DNA from: Asterias amurensis | Lineage: Eukaryota > Echinodermata > Asteroidea > Forcipulatida > Asteriidae | NCBI RefSeq assembly: GCF_032118995.1 | Contig: NC_092660.1 | Span: forward strand, 3,487,501-3,551,500 | DNA: 64,000 nucleotides | Direction of reading: 5' to 3' | In this document: positions 47,481-59,323 of the stretch, piece after piece | Layout of the letters: every line of letters begins with the position of its first letter | How positions within the stretch are numbered: position 1 is the first letter of the stretch | The notes under the pieces: generated by a model | The model's database searches: none | Seen by the model: only the letters and a program-made list of their open reading frames with translations | What the model was told of the DNA's origin: nothing | Made by a program: the position numbers and the translations under genes

Positions 47481-47654
47481 CACTGCAAAAACTGGGGTGT
47501 TAAATTGATTATCGTGTTATATATAATGTGACAACACCGGCACGGTGTTAATTCCACCAACGATATAGTAACGGGGATAAACAACACCATGTTGGTGTTG
47601 TCACAATAGATACCAGGAATAATCAATGTAATTAACATCCCAGTTTTTGCAGTG
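47481..47654. mobile_element. Complete TA-flanked hairpin MITE (Tc1/mariner-like)
   Basis: TA at 47479-47480 and 47655-47656 brackets ends CACTGCAAAAACTGGG and CCCAGTTTTTGCAGTG; inner arms GTGACAACACC / GGTGTTGTCAC. Related pieces occur at 8005-8115, 12807-13342, 17798-17935 and 42136-42195. Confidence 0.85.
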
Positions 47655-48267
47655 TACTTCGAGGTCAGGGCTATCACTAAACTAAATAGTTGGGCAATGA
47701 TGAGCCCAAACTGTCACCTTTTGCGTCGAATCCACACTTTACTGCTGACAACAGCAGAGTTTGGGACGGGTGGAGTTGGATGTAAATTAGTTGTTACACC
47801 ATCTGAGGGCGTACCATAAACCATGAACTAATTTGTTATTGATTTGTCTTGTCATGTCGTCACCTGAAATGTCTTAATACTATAAGTATATAAGACCATC
47901 CAGGGCTGACATTTTTATTATATCTTGATCTGTCCTCCAAATCTTCGTAGATTGACACTTTCATCATTTTAATAGGATCAGACCAGTCATTCAAACTGAC
48001 AAAGTATGACGCAAATATAGCCCATTATCTAGGGTTTCATCTACAAAAGTAATTTGTTTTGTCTGATAGAGCTGACGGCAGCTGGTTCCATCCCACGGAT
48101 TTTAAATTTCGAGGGAGTATTCAAGCAACAAAATAATACCGTAATTAGGTCAATGAAATCATTTGAGGGCAACAGACTTTCAAGTTAAAATTGCTGTTCG
48201 TCAAATTTTCTCTCATATCATGAAATAGCACCTTTTTGAAAATTAAAAAATATATTGGCTTAATTAA

Positions 48268-48638
48268 AGAGAAGGTTCACGTTTGGTAATTACTGAAAAG
48301 AAATATTAACTTAAAATCTGACTTGGTAACGAGCAATGGAGAGCTGTTGATAGTATAAAACAATGTGAGATCCGGCTCCCTCTGAAGGAGCATAGATTTT
48401 GACAAAGAGGTAATTTCTCACTAAAATATTAAAAGACTTCTAGCCAGAAGTCTTTTATTCCTATCTGACAGCACACAAATTTGTCCAACAAGGGTGTTTT
48501 ATTTCCTCTCATCATTTTCTCGCAACTTCGATGACCAATTTAGCTCAAGTTTTCACAGGCTTGTTATTTTATGGTTATGATGGGATAAACCAAGTGAGAA
48601 GACTGGTCTTTTAAAATTACCAATAGTGTACCTTCCCT
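48268..48638. mobile_element. TTAA MITE, family 1 (GAAGGT subfamily)
   Basis: Left GAGAAGGTTCACGTTTGG near TTAA (48264-48267), right CCAATAGTGTACCTTCCC before TTAA (48639-48642); shares the AGACTTCTAGCCAGAAGTCT inner palindrome with 12931-13296. Confidence 0.87.
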
Positions 48639-48884
48639 TTAATAGAAGGCCTTTTTACTCATTATTGATGATGATGATAAAATAAAACATGAAAAGCGAT
48701 TGACGCTTGCTGGAAATTATTTAAATTTAATCAGCAGTTAAAGAAGCCCAAATGCATTATGGAGAAAAAAAGGCATTGCAATGCAATACGCAGAAAAACT
48801 ACACATAAACCCACAAAATATGCCAGATATATATTAAATCAAATTTATTTCTATCCGTACTTACTAAAGAGCACAAGCGAGCTG

Positions 48885-49143
48885 TTAGAATAAACCTTAT
48901 GAAAAATTAAATGCAGTTATAAAGAGTTTTTACGCACTATAAGTTTAATCTGAGAAAGGCTTCAGACTAAATGCCTTTATCCGGCATCTGAAAACACACG
49001 CTTGTTTACAACAAGTGTGTTTTTTGCTCGTTTTATTCTCATGCATCTTCAATGACCAAACGACAACAATTTTTCACAGTTTCGTTGAACAAAGTTGTGA
49101 TGTACACAAATTGAGGATTGTGGTCTTTGAAACTTACCAAAAG
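48885..49143. mobile_element. Old MITE family 1 copy
   Basis: CATCTGAAAACACACGCTTG, TTCAATGACCAAACGACAAC and GTGGTCTTTGAAACTTACC follow the family order, but divergence is high and the ends are lost. Confidence 0.6.
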
Positions 49144-49335
49144 TAGAACAAAAACATCGTCAATTAACTAACGTTCTACAACTTAGATCAAGTAACTATT
49201 ATAGTCACAGTTGTTTGTAATCACAATTTGATTTAAACAGTGACTTTCCATTGTAAAACTGCTCCGCCTATTATGTTTTGACTCATGAGTCACTTAACGT
49301 GCACGCAAAATGTATTGGGACTCTTTGTTTTTTAA

Positions 49336-49635
49336 AGGAACACGTTGCCTTAGAGTACAATGATCCACTCAAGTTTGCCTCGAAATTGCGTGGTTTTCCT
49401 GTTACTGTGCGAACCAACATGGTCGGCCATTTATGGGAGTCAACAATTTGACTCCAATAAATGGCCGACCGTGTTAGTCGACGGATAAAAGGAAAAGCAT
49501 GCAATTTCGAGGCATGTTTGTGTGGATCATTGTATTATACTTTTACAACATCTTTCTACCCATATGCATTTTATAACAAACGGTTACAAACGCTTTTCAA
49601 AGACCAACTCAACCGATCCAAGGCAACGCGTTCAT
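49336..49635. mobile_element. TTAA MITE, family 3, left arm internally deleted
   Basis: TTAA at 49332-49335 and 49636-49639; begins AGGAACACGTTGCCTTAGAG; the left arm lacks about 80 bases present in the right arm; palindromic centre intact. Confidence 0.85.
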
Positions 49636-49709
49636 TTAATGGACATTGTTACTACGTTAAAAATATATATTTCTTTCATTAAATGAGTTATTTTTTTAAG
49701 AGCCATTAT

Positions 49710-49813
49710 TTAGACCTTTTGCATATGACGTCTCGTGAGGGTCGCCATCTTCAATAGCTATACCAATGTTAACCTCTGATGGTACCGGAATGACGTCATT
49801 TCAAAAGGTCTGT
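49710..49813. mobile_element. Hairpin MITE, second copy of the TAGACCTT family
   Basis: TAGACCTTTTGCATATGACG at the left and TGACGTCATTTCAAAAGGTC at the right; about 60 bases from the last exon of the upstream lipase. Confidence 0.72.
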
Positions 49814-49870
49814 TGAAATCACGGTTATCGTAAACATAGCGTGGTATCATCATCACGCACCTTCACGGTC

Positions 49871-52800
49871 TCAGTCACACTTGCTGACGGGGAAGAATGA
49901 TGCCACGTCCCTGTTGGCCTCAATGGGGTCCGTTGAGCCACACATGATGTAGCTGCAAAAAAAAAAAAAGTAAAGACATCACAAATTTCTAGTCTCACTC
50001 TGATCGTTTTGCCGATACAGCTAGATTTCCGCGTTGGGGTATAGGACGTCCTTAGCAACAGCTGTAGCTGTATACGCCAATTCAAATGCGGACATATTTT
50101 AGTGTCGATCGTTGCCGCTGAGGCTGTTCGCCTTGTTTAATCCATGACTCAAAATGTATATGATGAAGCCGCTATGGGATCGTTAGTAACTGCACTACAG
50201 CGCAGTGAGTTCTTAAATTGGTCTCATTGTTTCGACTAGCTTGCTCTATGTCATCGTCAGGAGACAATAAGCCTAGTCAGAAGCTGCTGTTGTCCAAAAC
50301 TGGATGTATTTTTTGATAAAATGTAAAGATTAGTTTGCAGGTTCACCTTGTGAAGTCATGAGCGGAGTACACGTTGATTCTGTGGATGTAGAAATCAGGC
50401 CTAGTGAAGATGTCCCACTCCCAGGGTTTATACCAGGCTGCGTCGTACTCCCAATCAAAGTACATACCGGTCAATGTACCCAGTGGGGACGAGGTAGCAG
50501 CCATATACATGTAGCTTTGGCCCGGTGTGAACTCCTGCATGGTCCTGGAGGTGAAAACAAACTTGTTAGAATGTGTTTTTCGTGTACGGTGTTTCTACCA
50601 AACCTGCAATGAAGATTCGAACCAGGGTCTGTTTTTATGCAAGTTTGCCCAAAACCAGGTTGAACGTAACTCTCGGCCCTTTTAAGGGCTTATTACAAGA
50701 ATAACACAACTCAGTGAAGCTGTAGGTGATGAATTTCTATTCCTCTTAAACAGCTATGTCTAAAATGGATGGAGGGAAATATGCACGGAGTTCCAAATAA
50801 ATGCAGTGCATCGATTAAAGACACTGGTCACTATTGGTAAAATTGTCGAAACTTACTGTGTAAGTTGGGTTCGTTCTTGGACGCCTTCGGTGCTTATGAG
50901 TGTGACAAAGATGTGACCTTTGCCCTTTTCAGCTCTCCGTGGGTCATCAAAGTGGATCTCAAACTTATATTGAAAGCCTGAAATAATGGAGAGGTTTATC
51001 AATTATTGATGATATGGATTTCATGTTTCAATCAAAGGTCTCATTAAAGGGGAAGGTTTCTTCTTGCACGTATAAAGGGGTAGGGTAGCAAAAAGCAATT
51101 CAGTGATTACACGTCCTTAACACCCCCTCCCTACAATCGAACCCAATAAGAAGCCAACTTGCATCAAAACGCCAAGCGATAACAAACCGCTACTCATAAT
51201 TCATGCTCAACTCGATCGTCCGTTAGCAAGTATAATTGTGGATTGCCAAACTTAACGCTTGGTGGCAGCATACTTCTAGGTATATATTGCTTGTCATCTT
51301 GCATTCCATCCCAAAATTCTGCGTTAAACTTCCACTCACCGCAGAAAGGAGCAGCATCCGTCGTTCGCTGATAATAAACTAAATTTTTGGCGCCATCTGT
51401 TGGTTTGTAAAGATCCGCATGGAATCCCATCTCGGCAGTCTGATGCGTGTACACGCACGAACCCTCAATGAAATCCGCCTGGTAGTCGCCCTGACACTGG
51501 TACGCGTCGTGACACCGGTTGGCAATGGAGGACGTGAAGAACTCGTAGGCTCTTAGATGGTTACAGGCTACGAACTGGACACCACCTTGGGAAACAACCG
51601 CCAAAGTTCAATACAATAACAACATTGTTTTCCGTAATCAAATCCAAAAGTTCATAAAAATAAGAAATGTTTATCAAATTTTCCACGTCCACGTCCTCCG
51701 TTTTATCATTCTGCCCCCTCCCCAAACAAAAATAACCCTCAAACAACACCCACACACACGCAAGTGTGTAAACACCTGCTAGCGTGGACTCTCCTTTGTT
51801 CTAATCTTTGTGGTAGCAACCGCGAACCCAGTGTATTCCTTTGTAATAGCAACTGTAAACCATTGTTTCTTTTGTTATAGGTTCCTGGTCATTGAATGTG
51901 GATACACCCCTCCCCCTCCCCCACCACACAACACCACCACCTACATACTGTAATTGGAACAAAGCTGCACTGCAGCTTCACCCGTGATTTTGAAAATACC
52001 CAATGTTATTTCCTTTATAAATGCCTGTATTTTACACAAACCTCTTCAATGGCACTTACCATCGACAAACCCGCCCTCAAGGGAAATCTGCTCCATTGCC
52101 GATTGATCGCAGCCGGGCTGATCGTTGCCGCCATTCACGTAGAAGTCCAAATGACCAGATGCTTGATAAATACCCATGCCTATAGATCGATAATCGATTA
52201 TCATTAATCGAAGAGGAAATATTCAATATTGTGATGACCTCGTTAGGGCCGTTGATTGTACGAGGTAAAGTTCATAGTATCGCTCTGACTAAAGTAGGCT
52301 CTATTGTGCGTAACATGGTTCATGTTATCATAGTACCTTTTAATAATTTTATAAAGTTGGAAGCACTTTTGATTTCAACTTCCGGCGAATGCGAAGCGAA
52401 TATTGCTAGTATGTGCTCCTATTTCAAATGTTGTGGCGCAAGAAAATTTGCTTCTCATGAAGCATTCAAACTATTGTTATTATTATTGATGGTTTATTAA
52501 ATTTGAACTTGTAGCCAATGGCTAAATTGCGTCAATATATACATGTATTAACAGTAAAATATTTGTAAAATAAACATAAGGGAATGCACAAAAGACGAAT
52601 TGCAACATGCGTCATCGGCCGTCATCCTTGATGAATGTGTACGCGTGAAAAGCCATCACTGAATGAGAGTCGTGCGTAGCACGGACACACTTTGAAATCC
52701 AAGTATGAACCGGTCTTAAATAGGGTAGGAAAAAATGTAGGTGCTTTTAAAACATGAATGTGGAAAACACTTCATTACTTACCTAGATTCCATATGGGGT

Positions 52801-54523
52801 TTGTGTCAGTGTGCATAACATCGACGAAGAGGGCGTCTGTCTCGTCTAGACGAACTCGTGGATCTGTCGCCTCATAGTACGGACCGGCAGGATCCAGACC
52901 TAAATTATTATTAATATAAACACTTGTTTCCAATTTAATTCAATTCAATTCATGATTTATTTCATAGTTTACTATACTCTTCTCAAGAGATAGTGTATAC
53001 TAAATAATACAATTATTACCAAAAGAACAAGCACATCTATATGTAGAACAAATTTAAAGTGAGTACGAGCAGTCAGATTAAGCAAATGCTTGTAGAAGGT
53101 AGACTAGATAGACAAACTACAAACAAGCAGGTTTTATGCTAACACTTATTTTGAGTATTTACCAGTAGTGTACCGACATTGCCTTTAATATGAAACAGTA
53201 AATGATAACGCTTACCGGTGATTCGGCCGATGTCTGCCTGTCTTTCGCCAGCATAGCCCACGATATGAGCGCCCAGACTGTGCCCAATAAGATGGAAGGA
53301 ACTCACGCTGGTCAATCCGTAAAGCTCCTGATGTATAACAAAAAGTTGTGTTGGCAAAGTAAATTAACATTTAAGATATAAACTGCATTCAAAATGGGTT
53401 AAGTTTTCCTGTTACAAAGCTTTTGATGAGTTGAATATGCCATGGTCCAGAATTTCATCTTCGACCGGGGGGGGAGGGGGGGGGGTGTAGCCCTATGTAG
53501 GACTCTTCCTCTGTGCTGGATAATACGAAAGTGGGCGGCCGCCAGGGCAAAGGGCGGGGTCAATTAGATACTAATGGCAGTTGTATTGTTTTAGAAAAAT
53601 CTATTTATTTTTTGGAAAAAGGACACAGATTGAGCTGAAGGTCTTTAACAAAAAATGATCAAACGCTTTTAAAGTAGCACCAAGGCCAACACATGGGCAA
53701 CATAGGCCATGAACTCGGTGTAATTCAGCCTGAAGGGCTATCGGATACACGGCGGTTTTCCGGGGCAAGGCTCCCGGGAGATGTTAAAACGTACCTTGAT
53801 CAAATCAATAAGAAGTGACATTTCAGCACCAACCACTCTCGTGTTTGCCACCGCCACGGAGTAAAAAGCGAGGGAGCCATCACCCCAGTCGGTCCGAATC
53901 ACGTTGTAATCCCCGTAGTTTAGAAGCTCCATCGACATGTCCACTAACCACTGTTTATTCCCGTCCTCCGTGAAGCCATGGCAGATGATCTTGGTCTCTT
54001 TGGCTGGGTCGAAATAGGAGCCCAACACCGTTGATCCATCGGTGTTGTCCAGGACTTGAGGGACTGATGGGTTCTTACGGGTGTTGAGGTAGAAGGTAGT
54101 GCCGATGGACTCCGGAGACTCGGGCAGCACGCTCACGCCACGATACGGGGGATCAAGGAACGGGTAGCCGGTACCGAAACACCCTAGCGCGCCGTAGCAG
54201 ATCTCTTTCTCGGAGTTATCATTCCCGTTGAACACTCCTCCTAGATTTTGATATTTTTAGAGAAGAGAATTGGAATGGAGCCGATGACATAGCGTAGGTT
54301 AGGCACAGCATTGCGCAGGCACAGCATTGCGCAATTCCTGTATACCACAATGTGCAATCAAAATAAGTCAATGCGCAGCACACATAAATAGGCATACCTT
54401 GTAAAACATGAAGGGTATTTTTAAAGAACGAAGATTCATTTTTTTCCATTAGAAAAAGAGATTCATGAACTTACCAAGAGCAACTTGTACTAAAAGAAGC
54501 AATACCAATCCAAGTGCAGCCAT
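49871..54523 (-). CDS. Pancreatic-lipase-family secreted lipase, upstream paralogue, 9 exons
   Basis: Same family and likely secreted role as its tandem neighbour. Exons (minus): 54475-54523, 53795-54240, 53216-53327, 52783-52899, 52060-52179, 51340-51585, 50857-50977, 50347-50544, 49871-49952; every junction is GT-AG with matching phase, giving about 496 residues (human PNLIP about 465). Seen: signal peptide [29 protein letters not shown]182 in GHSLG; D205 in GLDPAGP; H291 in CNHLRAY; a C-terminal PLAT domain ending in an exon with YIMCGSTDP and the last residues SKCD. It looks complete and active. Compared with the downstream copy, two introns are absent (second and sixth exons here equal two exons each there), so the pair differs by intron gain or loss. 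A TATA-like TTTATAA is at 54580-54586, about 60 bases before the ATG. The gene starts about 470 bases from a C-rich minisatellite. Confidence 0.94.
50819..50852. mobile_element. MITE family 1 tip abutting a lipase splice donor
   Basis: AGACACTGGTCACTATTGG, then TAAAATTGTCGAAAC, is a family end; the donor GT of lipase exon 50857-50977 lies four bases beyond it. Confidence 0.7.
53127..53188. mobile_element. MITE family 1 right-end fragment in lipase intron 3
   Basis: GGTTTTATGCTAACACTTAT to ACCGACATTGCCT before TTAA. Confidence 0.7.
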
Positions 54524-54579
54524 TGCGCCGCCACATTAACCAAAACAGGAACTGGCAACAACGCAAGTTTATATTGCTC

Positions 54580-54586
54580 TTATAAA
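54580..54586 (-). promoter_or_regulatory. TATA-like box of the upstream lipase
   Basis: TTTATAA on the minus strand about 60 bases upstream of the ATG. Confidence 0.5.
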
Positions 54587-54984
54587 CACTTCCCGTCCTA
54601 AATATCCATCTAAATATTACTTTTGTAAATATTATTTAAAAATGACCCCAGAACAATCGGATGAAAAGTAATTATAATTTGATAACACTAAATACTATTA
54701 ACTTGTTATAGTGATTTATAATTGTGGTTTATTTCTGTTATCTTATTTAAATGACCTTAAAATAATCGGATGAAAAGTCCTTAAATAACTAACACCGGAT
54801 AGTTTGTTTTCAAAATAATTATACATTTTATTTAGCAGGATTGCTTTGTGGATTTGTTTTCCCTGCAAAATATAGGGCTTTTAATTGTGAACGGTTTCTT
54901 AGAAATAAAATAAATTACATGAATCAGTATAACGCTATCCCTCTTGCAGACTGCGGAGACTCGAACCAAATGCACCCAATTAAA

Positions 54985-55820
54985 ACCAAATCCTCTGCCA
55001 AACCCCACCCACGTCCAAACCAAACCCTCCTTAACCTATCACCCTCTTAAACCCCACCCTTTTCCAAACCCAGCCCTTCTAAAAAAAAACTCACCGTCTT
55101 ACAAAGCCTATCCTCTTGCAAACATCACCCTTTTCCAAACACCGTACCCCTCAACAAGCACCACTTACAAACCCGACCCTCTCCAAAAAAACCTAAACGT
55201 ATTTCAAACCTCACGCTCTTTCAACCTCACCCTCATCCATACCCACCTGCATCCAAACCCCTCCCTCACCCATAAATCCCCCACATCCAAAGCCCACCCT
55301 CATCCAAGCCCCACCCTCATCCAAATCCCACCCTCATACAAACCCCACCTTCATCCAAACCCCACACTCATCCAAACCCATCCCTCACCCATAAATCCCC
55401 CACATCCAAACCCCACCCTCATACAAACCCCATCCTCAGCCAAACCCCACCCTCATCCATACCCCACCCTCATACAAACCCTACCCTCATCCAAACCCCA
55501 CACTCATCCAAACCCCTCCCTCTCCCATAAATCCGCCACATCCAAACCCCACCCTTATCCAAATCCCACCCTCATACTAACCCCACCTTCATCCAAACCC
55601 CACACTCATCCAAACCCCTCCCTCACCCATAAATCCCCCACATCCAAACCCCACCCTCATACAAACCCCACCCTCATCCATACCCCACCCTCATACAAAC
55701 CCCACCTTCATCCAAACCCCACCCTCATCCAAACCCAATCTTCATCCAAACCCCACCCTCATCCATACCCCACCCTCATCCATACCCCACCCTCATCCAA
55801 ACCCTACCCTCATCCAAAAT
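54985..55820. repeat. 17-bp C-rich minisatellite, G-depleted on plus strand
   Basis: The core unit ACCCTCATCCAAACCCC (17 bp) repeats with variants over about 800 bases. A higher-order word with CACCCATAAATCCCCCACATC recurs about every 119 bases (7 x 17). The plus strand has almost no G. Since 17 is not a multiple of 3, translation gives a 17-residue periodic frame (PHPHPNPTLIQTPPS type), judged noncoding. On the minus strand, the sense strand of both flanking genes, runs of GGG and GGGG recur and could form G-quadruplexes. Confidence 0.93.
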
Positions 55821-55998
55821 GACATTAAGTTGACGATGTTGTGACTGGTGTCTCAATCATTTATGCGTATTTTGATATCAAAGAAATTGGCTCAGCAGTA
55901 TTTTGTGCTTAACAGCTTTATGAAATTTGGCATAGGTCTCGATTGGAGATCAAAGTTCATAGGTTCATAGTCCATGAATACCATCATGAAAACAACCA

Positions 55999-57572
55999 TC
56001 AAAGCATAGCGCATGTGCCCTTTTTTGACGACGGGGCCGTTGGATGGGTGGAACTGGAATCTTTGCGGGGCGCCCTTTGCGACGTATTTGCAAGAGGTGC
56101 TGAGGGTTTCGTAGGTGGCGCCCTTCTTGTCACTGCAACTGTTTTTCCCGTGTGCTGTTTGGTTTTAAGCGTGGTTTTAGGTTTGGAAGATGGAATGACC
56201 TTCAGTTGACCTTTAGTAGGCTTTCGTCGTTGGTGCTGCACCACCCCCTGTGATTTCGTCGTCGCGTTCTGGGTTTAACAAAACGAAACAGATTGTCCAA
56301 TACCATCAAATAATATTTCTGTCTGACATTTACAATACTATTTATTTTGACAAGGGATAAGTTTCTCCTTACCTTTTTTGCGCAACAGAAAATGCTTGGA
56401 GTCGGTACTGTGGCGGTTTTGTCTGGCCCGACGAGAGATGATGGGGCCAAACACGGGACCCTTTCTTGCTGTGGTGTCGGAAAAAACTTCTTCGGTCCTC
56501 CAAAAACGTTTCTAAAAGATTTGAAGTTATAAAACCAAAGTTTAGTAGCTGACTGTTTTGTTTTGTTTTTCGAAAAAAAAAATTGTATTGTTCTCACCTT
56601 CTCGGGAAATAGGTACCCTTTGGGGTATCGGAAGGTAGCATCCAACCAGGCCGCTCCCCTTCGCTTTCCTTGTGAGTGTTGCTTGACATCGCAGAGGAGT
56701 TCATCCAGTTGGGCTTGTCCCCTCCCGTGACGTCATGGGTACCTCCCATTGTATAAAAGGGGGAAACTGAACCATCTTCCCAAAGGGAACCAGGTATGTT
56801 GACATTTGATGAGCCTTTGGCGGTTGCAGACAATGGGTAAAACAAGCTGGATTTATCCCCTCCGGTTTTCTCTTGTACACACTTCGAGGTTGTTGATGTA
56901 GGCAGCCAAAATGGAACATCCAATCTGACGCCATCTTTAGCACCCCTTATGGAAGAGTCAGAAGGAGCCGTCCTAACGGGCCTACAACACCCTTCTGTGT
57001 CACCCGGTGTGTCTTTGAGTGTTTTAATGGATGGGTGCATCGAACATGTGTTAGCGGTAGCCCCTTCAGGGACCCCTCTGAAGGAGGTAAATGTACTTGA
57101 CTGGGATTCGCAAGTGTGTCTGTTCTCTAATGCCGTGCCGTGTGTGTCTTTTGAGATGATAGTCGAGGGAAACCGCCAATTGGGCTGACGAGTGGAGGTC
57201 CTGGTTGATTGTGATGGGCAGTTTGGTTTATCCCCTTCGCATAGTCCAAGTGTGCCGTTGTAGGGTTTAAGTGGGTCCATGCAACCGGGTCCTTCCCGGC
57301 CAAGCACTTCTCTGGTGCCTTTAGAAGCAGCTAAAGGGTCCATCCAGCCCGGTGTGCCCCCTCCAAATAAGTCCTGATCCCGGGTACATCTCCTAGCGGT
57401 TGGGGTCATCCACTCGGGTAACACCCGATCCGGTAGTTCCTTGGTGCTGTGGAAGCGGTGCATCCCTGGGCGTGTCTTCTCACCAGTGTCAGCTTCTCTG
57501 TGGGATGCTGTATGCTGGTTTACAGACTGTTGTTCAACAGGGTTAATAAAATCATCCTCACCAAAAAATAAT
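55999..57572 (-). CDS. Unrecognised degenerate-repeat protein with C-terminal CaaX box (partial, 3 exons seen)
   Basis: I do not recognise the family. Exons (minus): 56598-57572, 56373-56511, 55999-56247, joined in phase (2, 0), giving about 453 residues. The large exon begins at an acceptor in phase 2, so an upstream exon should exist; otherwise the first in-frame Met is at 57463. Seen: the large exon is built of roughly 13 weak units of about 22 residues, with a recurring P-x-W/C-M-x-P, then K-G-T, then a G-D/E-K/R turn (PGWMDPL, PGCMDPL, KPNWMNS, RPGWMLPSDTPKGT). The last exon is Lys/Arg/Pro/Thr-rich and ends KKGTCAML. C-A-M-L fits a CaaX prenylation motif, with Leu favouring geranylgeranylation, and the preceding basic tail would help membrane binding. 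I infer a prenylated, disordered, membrane-associated scaffold. A CpG-richer region at 58995-59290 with a clean GTAAGT donor could hold its noncoding first exon. Confidence 0.6.
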
Positions 57573-58410
57573 CTGGGGAAATAAATTGTACACAATATGA
57601 ATAGCCTAAAATGCTCATGTTTTATAAGCTACGAATAAAAGCAGTCTATAGATAGATGATAGATAGATAAAAGGTTTAATAGCCATCACAGCATAAAAAC
57701 TGAATTGCAACTATGATACAATATTTAAAAAGATAAATGAATGCTGGTACAAGCCGATGCCTAGCTTTAAAAAAGTCAAAAGATTGAAGTGATCTTGGGT
57801 GGTTTTGTAATCGGTAGATTACCAATTTTTCTGCTTTTGCTGGGCCAAATTTCATAGCGCTGCTTAAAACGGTATGAAATCTTTCGTGCTAACTGTAGCG
57901 GAAAAAGTGTGCTTAAAGGAACGATGTTGCTTTAAACATCACCCTTGTGCTATTTCGTATTTCCAAGAATTTTGTGAAATTTAATTAAATGAGTATGATT
58001 ATGGTTGCTCACTTTGTTCACAGATTAGTTTTTACAGATCGGGGTATCCAGCTTTGCCGATCCTCCCTATCGGTCGAGACCGGGGAGTTAAAACCATTTG
58101 CCCCTAGTGCCATTCATTAGCTTCACGGTCAGTTCTTTGAACTATGTCCGGGGTTCAACTAGAATAAAAAAGCAATACTTATTTTGTGTCTGAAAACCTG
58201 ACGTTATCTTGCAGTTGACAGTTGGTATTATTAGGTTGGTTCTACCCCTGCTGGTAGTTCGTCAGTCTTTGTTTACAATAACGATATCTGACGTCATATA
58301 CATGAACTAAAGGCAGTAGTCGCGTGGTAAAGGTATTGTAATATTGATATTCATTCTGAATTGAGATCAGCATTAAATTAATACATCTTAATATGCACGA
58401 AGGGTGTTTT
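57573..58410. other. Presumed intron of the CaaX-box gene
   Basis: No coding exon supported. An acceptor and donor pair at 58013-58158 (minus) would frame a noncoding exon but has stops in the needed frame. GATA repeats lie at 57651-57668. Confidence 0.35.
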
Positions 58411-58419
58411 GTTAACTTC

Positions 58420-58749
58420 CAGAACACGTTGCCTTGGATCGGTCGAGTTGGTCTTTGGAAAGTGTTTGTAATCGTTTGTTATAAAATGCATTTGGTTAGA
58501 AAGATGTTTTAAAAGTAGAATACAATCCACACGCATTTGCCTCGAACTAACAACATGGTCGGCCATTTGTGGTAGTCAAATTGTTTGTCAACGAGGTAAA
58601 AGGAAAACCACGCAATTTCGAGTGGTACTTGTATGGATTAGTATATTCTACTTTTAAAATATTTTTTTTTTATCATAATATGCATTTTATAACAAGGTTA
58701 CAAACGCTTTTCAATGACCAACTCGACCGATCCAAGGCAACGTGTTCCT
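58420..58749. mobile_element. TTAA MITE, family 3, eroded
   Basis: Left CAGAACACGTTGCCTTGGAT, right CCAAGGCAACGTGTTCC before TTAA (58750-58753); the centre is partly lost. Confidence 0.82.
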
Positions 58750-58994
58750 TTAAGGCAATTTAGTTTTTCCTTTATAAACAGCACCTGAGGAAAATTACAT
58801 GAAATTTTGCAATGGATTATTTCAAGGGGCACGACAAGGCAATGATTGGGGTGCATGGAGGCACTCTGTTATACCTCCAAAAGTTTTAAGCATATATTTA
58901 AATTGTCCAAACAAAAGAGGGTCGACACTAAAGTAGAACGAGCTCAAGTCTCAATGGCTACCGTTCCCGTAATGGGTTTGACTTAATTTGACAA

Positions 58995-59290
58995 ACTTAC
59001 TTTATTTTCTCCAACTATCTTATTGTCATCAGATGAAATCCGTCTGCTCGTTTGTCACAGCTTAACATTTTCAAATCGAGCATTTCCAAGCACTTGGTTT
59101 GCTGTTTTCAGAGAGAGAGAGAGCGCAGTTTGCGTGCTAACGATCAGCACCAAACGCAATAGTTCAATCTTCCGTTGTGTTGAGTTGTGTTGTCAGTTTG
59201 CGCGTGTTAAAGCGCTCGTCGTGAAGGGTTTTAAATCACGAGCTTCAGAACATTGTGACGTTGTGCACTAAGCAGACGCGCAATCGCGTC
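58995..59290 (-). promoter_or_regulatory. CpG-rich candidate promoter and noncoding first exon
   Basis: CpG-dense for this window, with GA repeats, a perfect GTAAGT donor (58995-59000 on minus) and only short upstream ORFs. It could be the 5' end of the CaaX-box gene 1.4 kb downstream. Confidence 0.35.
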
Positions 59291-59323
59291 TGCGTCACGC
59301 ACCCATTGGCCGTGTACAAAACA

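Noticed and set aside
51896-52207. Plus-strand frame of 103 codons
   Set aside because: Antisense shadow of the lipase exon at 52060-52179.
54944-55822. Plus-strand open frame of 292 codons, Pro/His/Leu/Thr repeats
   Set aside because: It is the 17-bp minisatellite read through; 17 is not divisible by 3, so any frame gives a 17-residue period, and the strand is simply free of G-containing stops.
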